DNA from: Methylobacterium sp. J-076
Lineage (GTDB): Bacteria > Pseudomonadota > Alphaproteobacteria > Rhizobiales > Beijerinckiaceae
DNA length: 64,000 nucleotides
Assembly (NCBI RefSeq): GCF_022829405.1
Contig: NZ_JAKSXW010000146.1
Span: forward strand, 1-64,000
Direction of reading: 5' to 3'
The notes beneath the pieces are model-generated. The model saw only the letters and a program-made list of their open reading frames with translations, was not told where the DNA came from and searched no databases. Made by a program: the position numbers and the translations under genes. Of the stretch, positions 51,545-61,034 are shown piece after piece; the stretch's first letter is position 1; each line of letters starts with the position of its first letter.

Positions 51545-51568
51545 CCCCCGACACGAAGGACGACAGCC

Positions 51569-51874
51569 ATGGCCGAGATCGACACGGCGACGCAAACCGA
51601 ACTGGAGGCGGCGGTGTTCCGGCGGCTGGTGGAGCACCTGCGCACCCGCACCGACGTCCAGAACATCGACCTGATGAACCTCGCCGGCTTCTGCCGGAAC
51701 TGCCTCTCCAACTGGCTCAAGGACGCGGCCGAGGCCAAGGGCCTCAGCCTGTCGAAGGACGAGAGCCGCGAGGCGGTCTACGGCATGCCCTACGAGACGT
51801 GGAAGGAACGCCACCAGACCGAGGCGACCCCGACGCAGCAGGCGGCCTTCGGCCACGGCCCGGGCGGCCATTGA
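51569..51874 (+). CDS. DUF1244 family protein
   Basis: 101 aa, DLMNLAGFCRNCLSNWLKDA (two conserved cysteines) and ESREAVYGMPYETWKERHQT define DUF1244, a small proteobacterial family of unknown function. ATG 51569. Probably in one operon with the amidohydrolase-like gene. Confidence 0.9.
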   Translation: MAEIDTATQTELEAAVFRRLVEHLRTRTDVQNIDLMNLAGFCRNCLSNWLKDAAEAKGLSLSKDESREAVYGMPYETWKERHQTEATPTQQAAFGHGPGGH

Positions 51875-51963
51875 GCGGGACTCGGCGGATAAGTTTCCGG
51901 TAAGCTTGACCGCTTAACCAACACGGCCAGGGCGCCCGATGCGGCGCGCAACCGGAGATCCCC

Positions 51964-52257
51964 ATGAACGCGCATTCGATGCCCCGGACGGGCACGCCGA
52001 CCGCCGGCGACGTTTCCTCCGCGGAGGGCGTCGCCGCCGACGAGCTGAAGCAGTTCATCGAGCGGCTCGAACGCCTCGAGGAGGAGAAGGCCGGCATCAT
52101 GGGCGACATCAAGGAGGTGTTCGCCGAGCTGAAGGGCCGTGGGTTCGACGCCAAGGCCGTCCGCACGATCCTGCGCATCCGCAAACAGGACCACAGCGAG
52201 CGCCAGGAGCAGGAGGCGATCCTGGAGTTGTATCTCCAGGCCCTCGGGATGGCTTAA
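51964..52257 (+). CDS. gapR: GapR-family DNA-binding protein (DUF2312)
   Basis: 97 aa: [20 protein letters not shown] and [20 protein letters not shown] then ILRIRKQD form the coiled-coil clamp of GapR (DUF2312/UPF0335), which in Caulobacter binds overtwisted DNA ahead of polymerases and helps topoisomerases. ATG 51964. A GC hairpin follows at 52289-52327. Confidence 0.92.
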   Translation: MNAHSMPRTGTPTAGDVSSAEGVAADELKQFIERLERLEEEKAGIMGDIKEVFAELKGRGFDAKAVRTILRIRKQDHSERQEQEAILELYLQALGMA

Positions 52258-52724
52258 GGCCCCCGGCCACCGCAGGCATCCCAGCCCTGCGGGGCGATCC
52301 CGGGCCGTACCCCGCGGATCGCCCCGCCGCGCGACGAAGGCTCCGTTTGTGCGGTGTCGCCGACCGCGTCGCGATAGACCGAACGATTGCTGAACCCCAC
52401 GTCCGCCGCGTCGATTTCATCCACGGCGGATATCGTCCTGTTCCCAATTCTTCGTAGAGCTCAAGTTTCGCGCTGCTGGGTACTTCTCGCGTTTTCGCGA
52501 ACAGAGTGTGCGCTGCCTTTAATGAGACCTTGACGTTACGGCGACGTTGCCTTCAAAGGTGCGTTACCGCACGACAGTTGCCACGGCGAAGGGCATACCG
52601 CGCGGGCAGCGAACTGGGGTGAGAGGCCCGCAAGGCCCCGCCCCGGCCGGTTGTGCGACTCCAGAATGATCGAGCCGTAACGTCGGGATAGCGCGGGCGC
52701 CGTCCCGGCATGGGAGAGGAAACG
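52258..52724. other. 467-bp gap upstream of the ABC transporter
   Basis: Apart from the hairpin at 52289-52327, no gene is seen. The section 52380-52600 is less GC-rich than its surroundings and likely carries the transporter promoter. TTGACG at 52530-52535 is a candidate -35, but only a weak -10 (TCAAAG) follows at 17 bases. Confidence 0.45.
52289..52327 (+). terminator. Hairpin after gapR
   Basis: 12-bp perfect stem GCGGGGCGATCC / GGATCGCCCCGC with a 15-nt loop, 32 bp after the gapR stop. No T-run follows. Confidence 0.6.
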
Positions 52725-53957
52725 ATGATCGTGACCAAACGCGCCTTCGTCGGCGCGCTGCTCTGTGCGACCGCCCTCGGCGTCGCACCGTTCCGCATCA
52801 CCCCCGCCTTCGCCGCCGACGCGATCAAGATCGGCCTGACCGGACCCTACACGGGCGGCTCGTCCTCCATGGGCGTCTCCATGCGCGACGGCGCAAAGCT
52901 CGCCGCCGCGGAGATCAACAAGGCCGGCGGCGTGCTGGGCAAGCAGATCCAGCTTGTCGAGCGCGACGACGAGGCCAAGAACGAGGTCGGCGCGCAGGTC
53001 GCGCAGGAGCTCATCAACAAGGAAAAGGTCGTCGCCACCGTCGGCTTCATCAATACCGGCGTGGCGCTCGCCGCCCAGCGCTTCTACCAGGAAGCCGAGA
53101 TTCCGGTGTTCAACAACGTCGCCACCGGCACGGTGATCACCGAGCAGTTCAAGGCGCCCGATTACGACAACAACTACGTCTTCCGGAACTCGGCCTACGA
53201 TACGCTCCAGGCCGGCATGATGGTGGACGAGGCCCTGCGCCAGGGCCACAAGAAGATCGCGGTGCTGGCGGACTCGACCAATTACGGCCAGCTCGGCCGC
53301 GAGGATATCGAGAAGCAGCTCGCCGCCAAGAAGATGAAGGCGGTGGCCGTCGAGAAGTTCAACATCAAGGACGTCGACATGACGGCCCAGCTTCTCAAGG
53401 CCAAGGAAGCCGGCGCCGAGGTGATCCTCGCCTACGGCATCGGCCCGGAGCTGGCGCAGATCACCAACGGCATGGCCAAGCTCGGCTGGAAGGTGCCGAT
53501 GGTCGCCTCGTGGCCGGCCTCGATGCAGAGCTTCATCGATATCGCCGGCACCAACGGCAACGGCGTGATCATGCCGCAGACCTTCATCGAGGATAAGACC
53601 GTGCAGAAGCGCGCCGCCTTCCTCGACGATTACTACAAGACCTACGGCGTGACGAAGATCCCGACCCCGGTGGCGGGCGCCCAGGGCTACGACTCGATCT
53701 ACCTGATCGCCGCGGCGATCAAGCAGGCCGGCTCCACCGACGGGCCGAAGATCCGCGAAGCCCTGGAGAACCTGAACACCAAGGTCGAGGGCGTGGTGAC
53801 GACCTACGACCACCCGTTCACCGGCAAGGATCACAACGCGGTGTCGCGGAACATGGTCGTGTTCGGCAAGGTGCAGGACGGCAAGATCGTCTACGCCAAC
53901 CCCGACGATGCCAAGAACGCCGGCACCGTCCGCATGAAGGAAAAGTCCTCGAACTGA
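52725..53957 (+). CDS. Branched-chain amino acid-type ABC transporter, substrate-binding protein
   Basis: 410 aa with a signal peptide (ending near TPAFA/AD, residue 31). DAIKIGLTGPYTGGSSSMGV, DGAKLAAAEINKAGGVLGKQ and the two-lobe Peripla_BP_6 pattern identify the LivJ/UrtA-like family. Ligands in this family include branched-chain amino acids, urea, amides and aromatic acids; the sequence does not settle which. ATG 52725 with GAGAGG upstream. First gene of a liv-type operon; separated from the permease gene by a hairpin and a palindromic repeat. Confidence 0.9.
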   Translation: MIVTKRAFVGALLCATALGVAPFRITPAFAADAIKIGLTGPYTGGSSSMGVSMRDGAKLAAAEINKAGGVLGKQIQLVERDDEAKNEVGAQVAQELINKEKVVATVGFINTGVALAAQRFYQEAEIPVFNNVATGTVITEQFKAPDYDNNYVFRNSAYDTLQAGMMVDEALRQGHKKIAVLADSTNYGQLGREDIEKQLAAKKMKAVAVEKFNIKDVDMTAQLLKAKEAGAEVILAYGIGPELAQITNGMAKLGWKVPMVASWPASMQSFIDIAGTNGNGVIMPQTFIEDKTVQKRAAFLDDYYKTYGVTKIPTPVAGAQGYDSIYLIAAAIKQAGSTDGPKIREALENLNTKVEGVVTTYDHPFTGKDHNAVSRNMVVFGKVQDGKIVYANPDDAKNAGTVRMKEKSSN

Positions 53958-53969
53958 CCGTCGGGCATG

Positions 53970-53999
53970 CGGCGCCCCGGGTGCGAGCCCGGGGCGCCG
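53970..53999 (+). terminator. Hairpin after the substrate-binding protein gene
   Basis: Perfect 12-bp stem CGGCGCCCCGGG / CCCGGGGCGCCG with a 6-nt loop, 12 bp after the stop. Probably a partial terminator or 3' stabiliser that keeps binding-protein mRNA in excess over permease mRNA. Confidence 0.65.
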
Positions 54000-54020
54000 A
54001 AGCCCGCAGTGAACCCGCTC

Positions 54021-54113
54021 CGTCATCGCGGGCGCAGCGAAGCGACCCAGGGACACGCTCCCTCTGGAAGCGGCCCGTTACTCTGGATTGCTTCGCTGCG
54101 CTCGCGATGACGG
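54021..54113. repeat. GCGAGCG-type palindromic repeat within the liv operon
   Basis: CGTCATCGCGGGCGCAGCGA followed by AGCGACCCAGGG and the inverted CTCTGGATTGCTTCGCTGCG followed by CTCGCGATGACGG, about 93 bp, between the binding-protein gene and the first permease gene. Confidence 0.88.
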
Positions 54114-54191
54114 TGGGGACGCCGAACCGGGGCGTGACCCCGAACTGCTCCCACGACCGACCTCCGCGAAAGACTGGACCCCAGGCCGGCC

Positions 54192-55064
54192 ATGACCATC
54201 TTCCTGCAACTCGTGGCCTCGGGCGTCGCCGTCGGCATGATCTATGCCGCCATCGCCTTCGGCTACCAGCTCACCTTCGCCACCTCGAAGACCCTGAATT
54301 TCGGCCAGGGCGAGGCGCTGGCGCTCGGCGCCCTGTTCGGCCTCACCGTGGTGCCGTTCACCGGCTACTGGCTGATGATCCCCCTCGTCCTGGTCTTCGG
54401 CTTCGGCCTCGGCGCCGTGGTCGAGCGGCTGGCCGTGCGGCCGGCGATCAAGATCAAGTCCGAGTACGGGTGGATCATGGCCACCATCGCCCTCGGCATC
54501 ATCTTCAAGAACGTGGCCGAGAACATCTGGGGGCGGGACGACCTGAAGTTCCCCTCGCCCCTGCCGGAGGCGGCGATCGAACTCGGTGGCGTCCGCATCC
54601 TGCCGATGGAGGTGCTGATCGTGGCCGGCGCGCTGCTGATGATGCTCGCCGTCGAGGTGTTCAACCGCAAGTCGATCTGGGGGAAGGCGGTCATCGCCAC
54701 CTCGAACGACATCGACGCCGCCGGGCTGATGGGCATCAACACCAAGCGCGTCATCACCCTTTCCTACTCGATCAGCGCCATGACGGCGGCCTTCGCGGGC
54801 GTGCTGGTGGCGCCGGTGACGCTCACCGGGGCGACGATGGGCTCGGTGCTGGCCCTCAAGGCCTTCGCGGTGGCGATCATCGGCGGCCTGGAATCCGGCC
54901 TCGGCGTCATCGTCGGCGGCCTGATCCTCGGCGTCGCGGAGACGCTGACCGGCTTCTACATCTCCACCGGCTACAAAGACGTGCCGGGCCTGATCCTCCT
55001 CCTCGTCGTGCTCTCGATCCGCCCGGTCGGCCTGTTCGGCAAGGCCGTCATCAAGAAGGTCTGA
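54192..55064 (+). CDS. livH: Branched-chain amino acid-type ABC permease, LivH family
   Basis: 290 aa, about eight membrane segments. FLQLVASGVAVGMIYAAIAF followed by GYQLTF, then TLNFGQGEALALGA, and KAFAVAIIGGLESGLGVIVG near the C-terminus are LivH family hallmarks. Half of the membrane channel with the LivM part of the next protein. ATG 54192; 5 bp gap to the fused livM-livG gene. Confidence 0.93.
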   Translation: MTIFLQLVASGVAVGMIYAAIAFGYQLTFATSKTLNFGQGEALALGALFGLTVVPFTGYWLMIPLVLVFGFGLGAVVERLAVRPAIKIKSEYGWIMATIALGIIFKNVAENIWGRDDLKFPSPLPEAAIELGGVRILPMEVLIVAGALLMMLAVEVFNRKSIWGKAVIATSNDIDAAGLMGINTKRVITLSYSISAMTAAFAGVLVAPVTLTGATMGSVLALKAFAVAIIGGLESGLGVIVGGLILGVAETLTGFYISTGYKDVPGLILLLVVLSIRPVGLFGKAVIKKV

Positions 55065-55069
55065 CCGAC

Positions 55070-57116
55070 ATGGCGAACACCGCCCTCGCGCCGGCCACCA
55101 CCCCGTCCGCCCCCGCCTCCGTGAGCCGCGGTCTGGGGTGGGTCGGCGGGCTGCTCCTCGTCGCGTTCCTCGCCGCGTTCCCGCACGTCATCACGAGCAC
55201 GTACTACGTGCACCTGATGATCGTGATCGCGATCTACGCCATACTGATCCTCGGGCTCGACATCGTGGTCGGCTATACCGGGCAGGTCTCGCTGGGCCAT
55301 GCCGGGCTGTTCGGCATCGGCGCCTACGCGGCGGCGGCGCTGTTCTTCCACTTCAAGATCGGCATCTGGCTCGGCCTCGTGGCCGGGATCGGGCTCACCG
55401 CGGCCTTCGGCGCGATCCTGGCCGTGCCGGCGCTGCGGGTGAGCGGGCCCTACCTCGCCATGGTGACGCTGGCCTTCGGCACCATCATCCAGATCTTCAT
55501 CAACGAGCTGACACCGATCACCAACGGCCCGCTGGGCATCACCCTGCCCCCGGTGCGGGTGCTCGACTTTTCCCTCCTCGGGATGCAGGCCCCCTGGGGG
55601 GCGGCCGGGCGCAAGCTCGAGTTCTACTACCTCGTCTGCGCCTGCCTGCTCGCCACCATCGTCCTGGTGAACCGGGTGGTGCGCTCGCCCTTCGGCCGCG
55701 CCTTCGAGGCCCTGCGCGACTCGCCCATCGCCTGCGATTGCATGGGCGTCTCGGTCTACCGCTACAAGGTCTATGCCTTCGTGGTCTCGGCCGGGCTCGC
55801 CGGCCTCTCGGGTGCGCTGTTCGCGTGGTCGGAGCGCTACGTCTCGCCCAACACCTACAGCTTCGAGCTGACGGTGCTGTTCCTGCTCGCCGTCACCATG
55901 GGCGGGCGCAAGTCCCGCTCCGGGCCGCTGATCGGCTCGGTGATCATCGTGATGATGCCCAACATCCTCGCCGATATCGGGCTGGTGCGGATCATGGCGG
56001 GGATCATCGCCGCCGTGGCCTTCGTCGTCGGCGTGCAGGCCTTCCTGCGCAAGCGCGACAACTGGTTCGCCGTGCTGATCCCCGTGGCGCTCTGCATCCT
56101 GTTCTTCCCGGCCACGATGGCGATGGAATCGGTCACCGACTACCGGCTGACGGTGTTCGGCCTGCTGATCCTGTTCGTGGTCTACTACCTGCCGGACGGC
56201 ATCGTCGGCTTCCTGCGGCAGGCGGTGCCGGCGCTCCGCCCGGCCCACACGGCGGAGGGGCACAGCGTCTCGGCCGAGGGCTCGGCCCTCATCGCCCAGC
56301 GGGGCGATGCCGGGGCGCAGGCCCTGCTCAAGGTCGATCAGGCGCTGATGCAGTTCGGCGGCCTCAAGGCCCTGGCCGGCGTCGACCTGACGGTGAAGCC
56401 CGGCACGATCCACGGGCTCATCGGCCCGAACGGCTCGGGCAAGAGCACGATGATGAACGTGCTGACGGGCATCTACAAACCCACCGCCGGCTCCGTGACC
56501 CTGGCCGTCGGCGGCGGGCAGCGCCTCGACGGGCGCACGCCCTCGGAGATCGCCCTGGCGGGCGTGGCGCGGACGTTCCAGAACGTCCAGCTCTTCCGGG
56601 AGATGACCGCCCTGGAGAACGTGCTGGTGGGCCTCCACCACACCTTCAAGGGCACCCTGTTCGACGCGATCCTCGGCACCCCGCGGCGGCGCCGCGAGGA
56701 GAAGGAGGCCCGCGCCCGCGCGATGGCGATCCTCGACTTCATGGGGCTCGGCGCCCTGGCGCAGACGGAGGCGCGCAACCTCCCCTACGGCAAGCAGCGC
56801 CTCCTGGAGATCGGCCGGGCGCTCGCCCTCGATCCCGTGCTGCTGCTGCTGGACGAGCCCGCCGCGGGCCTCACCGCCCCGGACATCGCCGACCTCGTGG
56901 CGATCATCCGCAAGATCCGGGACGCGGGCATCACCGTCATCCTGATCGAGCACCACATGGACGTGGTCATGGGCCTGTGCGACCGGGTCAGCGTCCTCGA
57001 TTTCGGCCACAAGATCGCCGAGGGCGGCGCCCGCGAGGTGCAGGCGGACCCGAAGGTGATCGAGGCCTATCTCGGCGCCCCCGGCGAGATGGGCGGCACC
57101 GATGCGGAGACCGTCC

Positions 57117-57124
<8 letters not shown>
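55070..57124 (+). CDS. Fused LivM permease - LivG ATPase
   Basis: 684 aa. Residues about 1-400 are a LivM-type permease (LILGLDIVVGYTGQVSLGHA, RVSGPYLAMVTLAFGTIIQI); a linker around 400-420; residues about 425-684 are a LivG-type ATPase with Walker A GPNGSGKST from G452, signature LPYGKQRLLEIGRALALDP, Walker B LLLLDEPAAGL and the switch His in ILIEHHMDVV. The fusion fixes a 1:1 ratio of these two subunits. The frame is open upstream to 53981, but ATG 55070 follows the livH stop by 5 bp. Overlaps livF by 8 bases. Confidence 0.93.
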
Positions 57125-57836
<712 letters not shown>

Positions 57837-58160
57837 GGCGCCCTGCGCCCAGATGGCGTGCGGAGCGGAGCAATTCGGGGACGCGCCCCGGCCGGGAAGG
57901 CCCCGCAGCCCTGGGTTGCTCCGCTGACGCTCGCGATGACGGTGAGGGGCTTGAGGGAGGGCGACGCGTTCGGGCGACGCGCAGCTGCGTCCCCGGCGCC
58001 CACGACCGACGCCGTCATGGCTGGCGGAGCGACGCAATCTCGGGACGCGTCTTGGTCGAGAAGGGCCGGCGGCCCTGAATGAAGTCGCCGGCCTCGCAGG
58101 GACGGGGCGGTGGCTTCCCCATGACGGTGAGGGTGCGTACACCCCCACCGCGTCCATGGC
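57837..58160. repeat. Decayed GCGAGCG-type repeats between livF and asd
   Basis: No gene supported. Segment 57852-57942 has CGGAGCGGAGCAATTCGGGG at the left and CCCTGGGTTGCTCCGCTGAC followed by GCTCGCGATGACGG at the right. A second, more decayed copy spans about 58014-58130 (CGTCATGGCTGGCGGAGCGA at the left). The two flanking genes converge here. Confidence 0.7.
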
Positions 58161-59198
58161 TTACGCGGCCTGCTTGCCCTTGTTGATCAGCTTGCGGTTC
58201 ACCAGCACCTCGGCGATCTGAACGGTGTTCAGGGCCGCGCCCTTGCGCAGGTTGTCGGAGACGCACCAGAAGTTCAGGCCGTTCTCCACCGTCGCGTCCT
58301 CGCGGATGCGGGAGATGTAGGTGGCGTCCTCGCCCGCCGCCTCGTGCGGGGTGATGTAGCCGCCGTTCTCGCGCTTATCGATCACGAGGATGCCCGGCGC
58401 CGACCGGAGGATCTCCGTGGCCTTCTCCGCCGAGAGCGGACGCTCGAACTCCACGTTCACCGCCTCGGCATGGCCGATGAAGACCGGCACGCGCACGGCG
58501 GTGGCCGTGAGCTTGATCTTGGGGTCGAGCATCTTCTTGGTCTCGGCGACCATCTTCCACTCTTCCTTCGTGTACCCGTCCTCCATGAAGACATCGATGT
58601 GCGGGATCACGTTGAAGGCGATGCGCTTGGTGAACTTGCCGCCCTGCTTGATCTCGCCGGCGGTGAACACGGCGCGGGTCTGGTTGAACAGCTCGTCCAT
58701 CGCCTCCTTGCCGGCGCCGGAGACGGACTGGTAGGTCGAGACCACGACGCGCTTGATCGTGGCCGCCTCGTGCAGGGGCTTGAGGGCGACGACGAGCTGC
58801 GCCGTGGAGCAGTTCGGGTTGGCGATGATGTTGCGCTTGGTGAAGCCCACGATGGCGTCGGCGTTCACCTCGGGCACGATCAGCGGCACGTCGGAATCGT
58901 AGCGGAAGGCCGACGAGTTATCGATCACGACGCAGCCCTGCTGGCCGATGCGGGGGGACCACTCCTTCGAGGTCTCGCCGCCGGCCGACATCAGGCAGAT
59001 GTCCGTGTCGGAGAAATCATAGGTGTCGAGGACTTTGACCTTCAGGGTCTTGTCGCCGAAGGAGACCTCCTGGCCCTGGCTGCGGCGCGAGGCCAGCGCC
59101 ACGACCTCGTCGGCGGGGAAAGCCCGCTCGGCCAGGATATCGAGCATCTCGCGGCCCACGTTGCCCGTGGCGCCGACGACGGCGACCTTGTAACCCAT
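58161..59198 (-). CDS. asd: Aspartate-semialdehyde dehydrogenase
   Basis: Reduces aspartyl phosphate to aspartate semialdehyde. 345 aa. MGYKVAVVGATGNVGREML at the NADPH-binding start; active-site C130 in IIANPNCSTAQLV; SVSGAGKEAMDEL and FIGHAEAVNVEFE downstream. ATG 59198. The frame is open 52 codons upstream, not conserved. Confidence 0.96.
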   Translation of the reverse strand: MGYKVAVVGATGNVGREMLDILAERAFPADEVVALASRRSQGQEVSFGDKTLKVKVLDTYDFSDTDICLMSAGGETSKEWSPRIGQQGCVVIDNSSAFRYDSDVPLIVPEVNADAIVGFTKRNIIANPNCSTAQLVVALKPLHEAATIKRVVVSTYQSVSGAGKEAMDELFNQTRAVFTAGEIKQGGKFTKRIAFNVIPHIDVFMEDGYTKEEWKMVAETKKMLDPKIKLTATAVRVPVFIGHAEAVNVEFERPLSAEKATEILRSAPGILVIDKRENGGYITPHEAAGEDATYISRIREDATVENGLNFWCVSDNLRKGAALNTVQIAEVLVNRKLINKGKQAA

Positions 59199-59527
59199 CT
59201 CTTGATCTCCGCGCGTGATGAACCCCGAACGATCCGGGTGTTGCGCTTCTCCTCGGAGGATGCCGGCGGCGGGATCGTTCGCGCCGGTCCGTCTCGCCAG
59301 CAAACGGGCGCGGCCGCGGACCCGGTCCCTGACGGAACCGGCGCCGACGGCCATGGCCCCAGCAAGACGCCGGAACGCGGGGCGGTGTCAAGGCCGCACT
59401 GCCGCGCCGCAGCATGGGCAAGCAAGGATTCACCCTGTCCCGCGAAAGCCGGCGCCGGGAAACGCCTTGGTGGGGCGCGCCCGTGCAGGCTGCCCCCGAC
59501 CGGGGTGCCGGGGCGGGTCGGGGATCC
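59199..59527. other. Gap between asd and a divergent hypothetical gene
   Basis: 329 bp with no gene supported and no repeat-family member; presumably holds promoters for both directions. No clear -35/-10 pair was identified. Confidence 0.45.
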
Positions 59528-60313
59528 ATGCACAGCCAAGCCATCGACGACGACGGGGAAGGCGGGACCGGGCGCGGGTTCGCCGCCATCGGCCTGCCGG
59601 TCCGCTTCGCCGCCGCCGCGGCGACCGTCGCGGGCCTCGCCCTGCTGGCGCGGGTCCCCCCATCCCCGGAACTGGCGCCGACGCTCCAGCGTGCGGCCGG
59701 GGCGCCGGCCGTGGTCGGCCCCGCGCCCCTGCGCCTTGCCGAGCCCGGCATCGACCCCGTCCGCGTGGAGCCCGGGCGGATCGACCCGAAGACCGGCCTG
59801 CGGGAGGACGTGCTCGGCCGGGGAAGCTTCTCGGCCATCGAGGCGCCGGTCCTGCGCCTCGCCCTCACCCGGGGCATCGGGGCGGAGCGCGCCCCGGGGC
59901 TGTTCGTCCTCGTGGCCCGGCGGGCGGCCCTGGCGGCACGGGGTGATCTGCCCCTCTCGGTCCTGCGCACCGGGCCGCGGGGCGTCGTCGCGTCCCGTTT
60001 CGGCCCCGTCGAGACCGCCGAGATGACCCTCGCCGGCCCCCTCACCCGCACCTGCACGGGCTTCGTCGTGGCGCAGGCCGGCCTGCGGATCGACGGCTTC
60101 CTCTGCGCGCCCCTGGGCGGCCCGGCCGAGCCGAGGGCGCTCGCCTGCACCCTCGATGCCCTCGACCTCGACGATCAGGGCGACCTCACCACCACGGCCC
60201 AGTTCCGGCAATCCCGGAGCCGCAGCGCCTGCGATGCCGCCGGGGCCGCGAGCGCCGACCCCGCCGGGCGGACGGGGTCCATCGAGCGGAGGCGGCCGAG
60301 CACGAAAAATTGA
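59528..60313 (+). CDS. Hypothetical membrane-anchored protein
   Basis: 261 aa, unrecognised. One membrane segment near residues 24-42 (FAAAAATVAGLALLARV), then a roughly 200-residue domain that begins RIDPKTGLREDVLGRGSFSA and contains three cysteines (TRTCTGFVV, DGFLCAPL, ALACTLDAL), and an Arg/Ser-rich tail. It is probably exported with disulfides. Long open frames on the opposite strand were considered, but codon composition and a clean N-terminal anchor favour this strand. ATG 59528 chosen; the frame opens at 59414. Confidence 0.6.
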   Translation: MHSQAIDDDGEGGTGRGFAAIGLPVRFAAAAATVAGLALLARVPPSPELAPTLQRAAGAPAVVGPAPLRLAEPGIDPVRVEPGRIDPKTGLREDVLGRGSFSAIEAPVLRLALTRGIGAERAPGLFVLVARRAALAARGDLPLSVLRTGPRGVVASRFGPVETAEMTLAGPLTRTCTGFVVAQAGLRIDGFLCAPLGGPAEPRALACTLDALDLDDQGDLTTTAQFRQSRSRSACDAAGAASADPAGRTGSIERRRPSTKN

Positions 60314-60450
60314 GGCACTAATGTGGCAAAGCGCACAAGCGCAGCTATTCGGCCGGAACTCCCTGAGAGCTCGGGCGTCTTCTCCACAGAGGCGGCGAAC
60401 TGTTAAGCTTCGGCCGCCACAATGATGGCACTCTCATGCGAAGGTCGGCC

Positions 60451-60873
60451 ATGCGCTCCCTCACCACCGCCCTCCTCGGCGCCCTCACCGTGGCCGGCCT
60501 CGGCGCCGTGACCACGGCCCCCGCCCAGGCGCAGGATGGCTTCGCGTCCGGCCCGGTCTACCGGGTCAGCCGCCCGCTCCCGATCCGCGTCCGCCCGCGC
60601 TCCTGGCTCGATGCCGGTAACGTGCCGCTGACCTCCAACGTCCCCGGCGCCGGCGGCTCGCGCAATCCCGCCCTGAACCCCTACCTGATCGCGGCGTCCA
60701 ACGCGCTGACCCCGCCCTACGGCCCGAGCGACCGCTACGGCAACGGCATCCTGCCCGATCCGATCACCAACGGCCCGTTCATCGGCGCCCGGTCGAGCGC
60801 GGTCCGCAACGTCGACCTGTCCTTCGTGGACCGGATCGACCCGACCTCGCCGCTCTACGGCCGCCCGTACTAA
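60451..60873 (+). CDS. Small exported hypothetical protein
   Basis: 140 aa with a signal peptide (MRSLTTALLGALTVAGLGAV, cut near AQA/QD at about 29). The mature part is Pro/Asn/Tyr-rich (VYRVSRPLPIRVRPRSWLDA, ALNPYLIAASNALTPPYGPS) with no known domain. ATG 60451 has GAAGG about 8 bases before it; ATG 60436 also possible. A canonical terminator follows. Confidence 0.75.
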   Translation: MRSLTTALLGALTVAGLGAVTTAPAQAQDGFASGPVYRVSRPLPIRVRPRSWLDAGNVPLTSNVPGAGGSRNPALNPYLIAASNALTPPYGPSDRYGNGILPDPITNGPFIGARSSAVRNVDLSFVDRIDPTSPLYGRPY

Positions 60874-60895
60874 GCCTTGAAGGCTCATCGATCAG

Positions 60896-60928
60896 GGGCG
60901 CGGATCCGAAGGGGTCCGCGCCCTTTTT
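60896..60928 (+). terminator. Rho-independent terminator
   Basis: Stem GGGCGCGGATCC / GGGTCCGCGCCC (nine perfect pairs plus a wobble and two more) followed by TTTTT at 60924-60928, 23 bp after the stop of the small exported protein gene. Confidence 0.9.
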
Positions 60929-60941
60929 CGTGGCCGACCCT

Positions 60942-61034
60942 CGTCAGCGCGGGCGCAGCGGAGCGACCCAAGGCAGCGAAACGCTTCAGGATGCGGCGGC
61001 GCCCTGGATGGCTTCGCTTCGCTCGCCATGACGG
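60942..61034. repeat. GCGAGCG-type palindromic repeat overlapping the pxpC 3' end
   Basis: CGTCAGCGCGGGCGCAGCGG followed by AGCGACCC at the left, and CCCTGGATGGCTTCGCTTCG followed by CTCGCCATGACGG at the right, about 93 bp. The right half is translated as the last 15 or so residues of PxpC. Confidence 0.85.

Noticed and set aside
59017-60211. Two long minus-strand frames opposite the 261-aa hypothetical gene
   Set aside because: Arg/Pro/Ala-rich or Arg/Gly-rich translations with no domain, and they run into asd out of frame; the plus strand has a clean anchor and domain-like composition.
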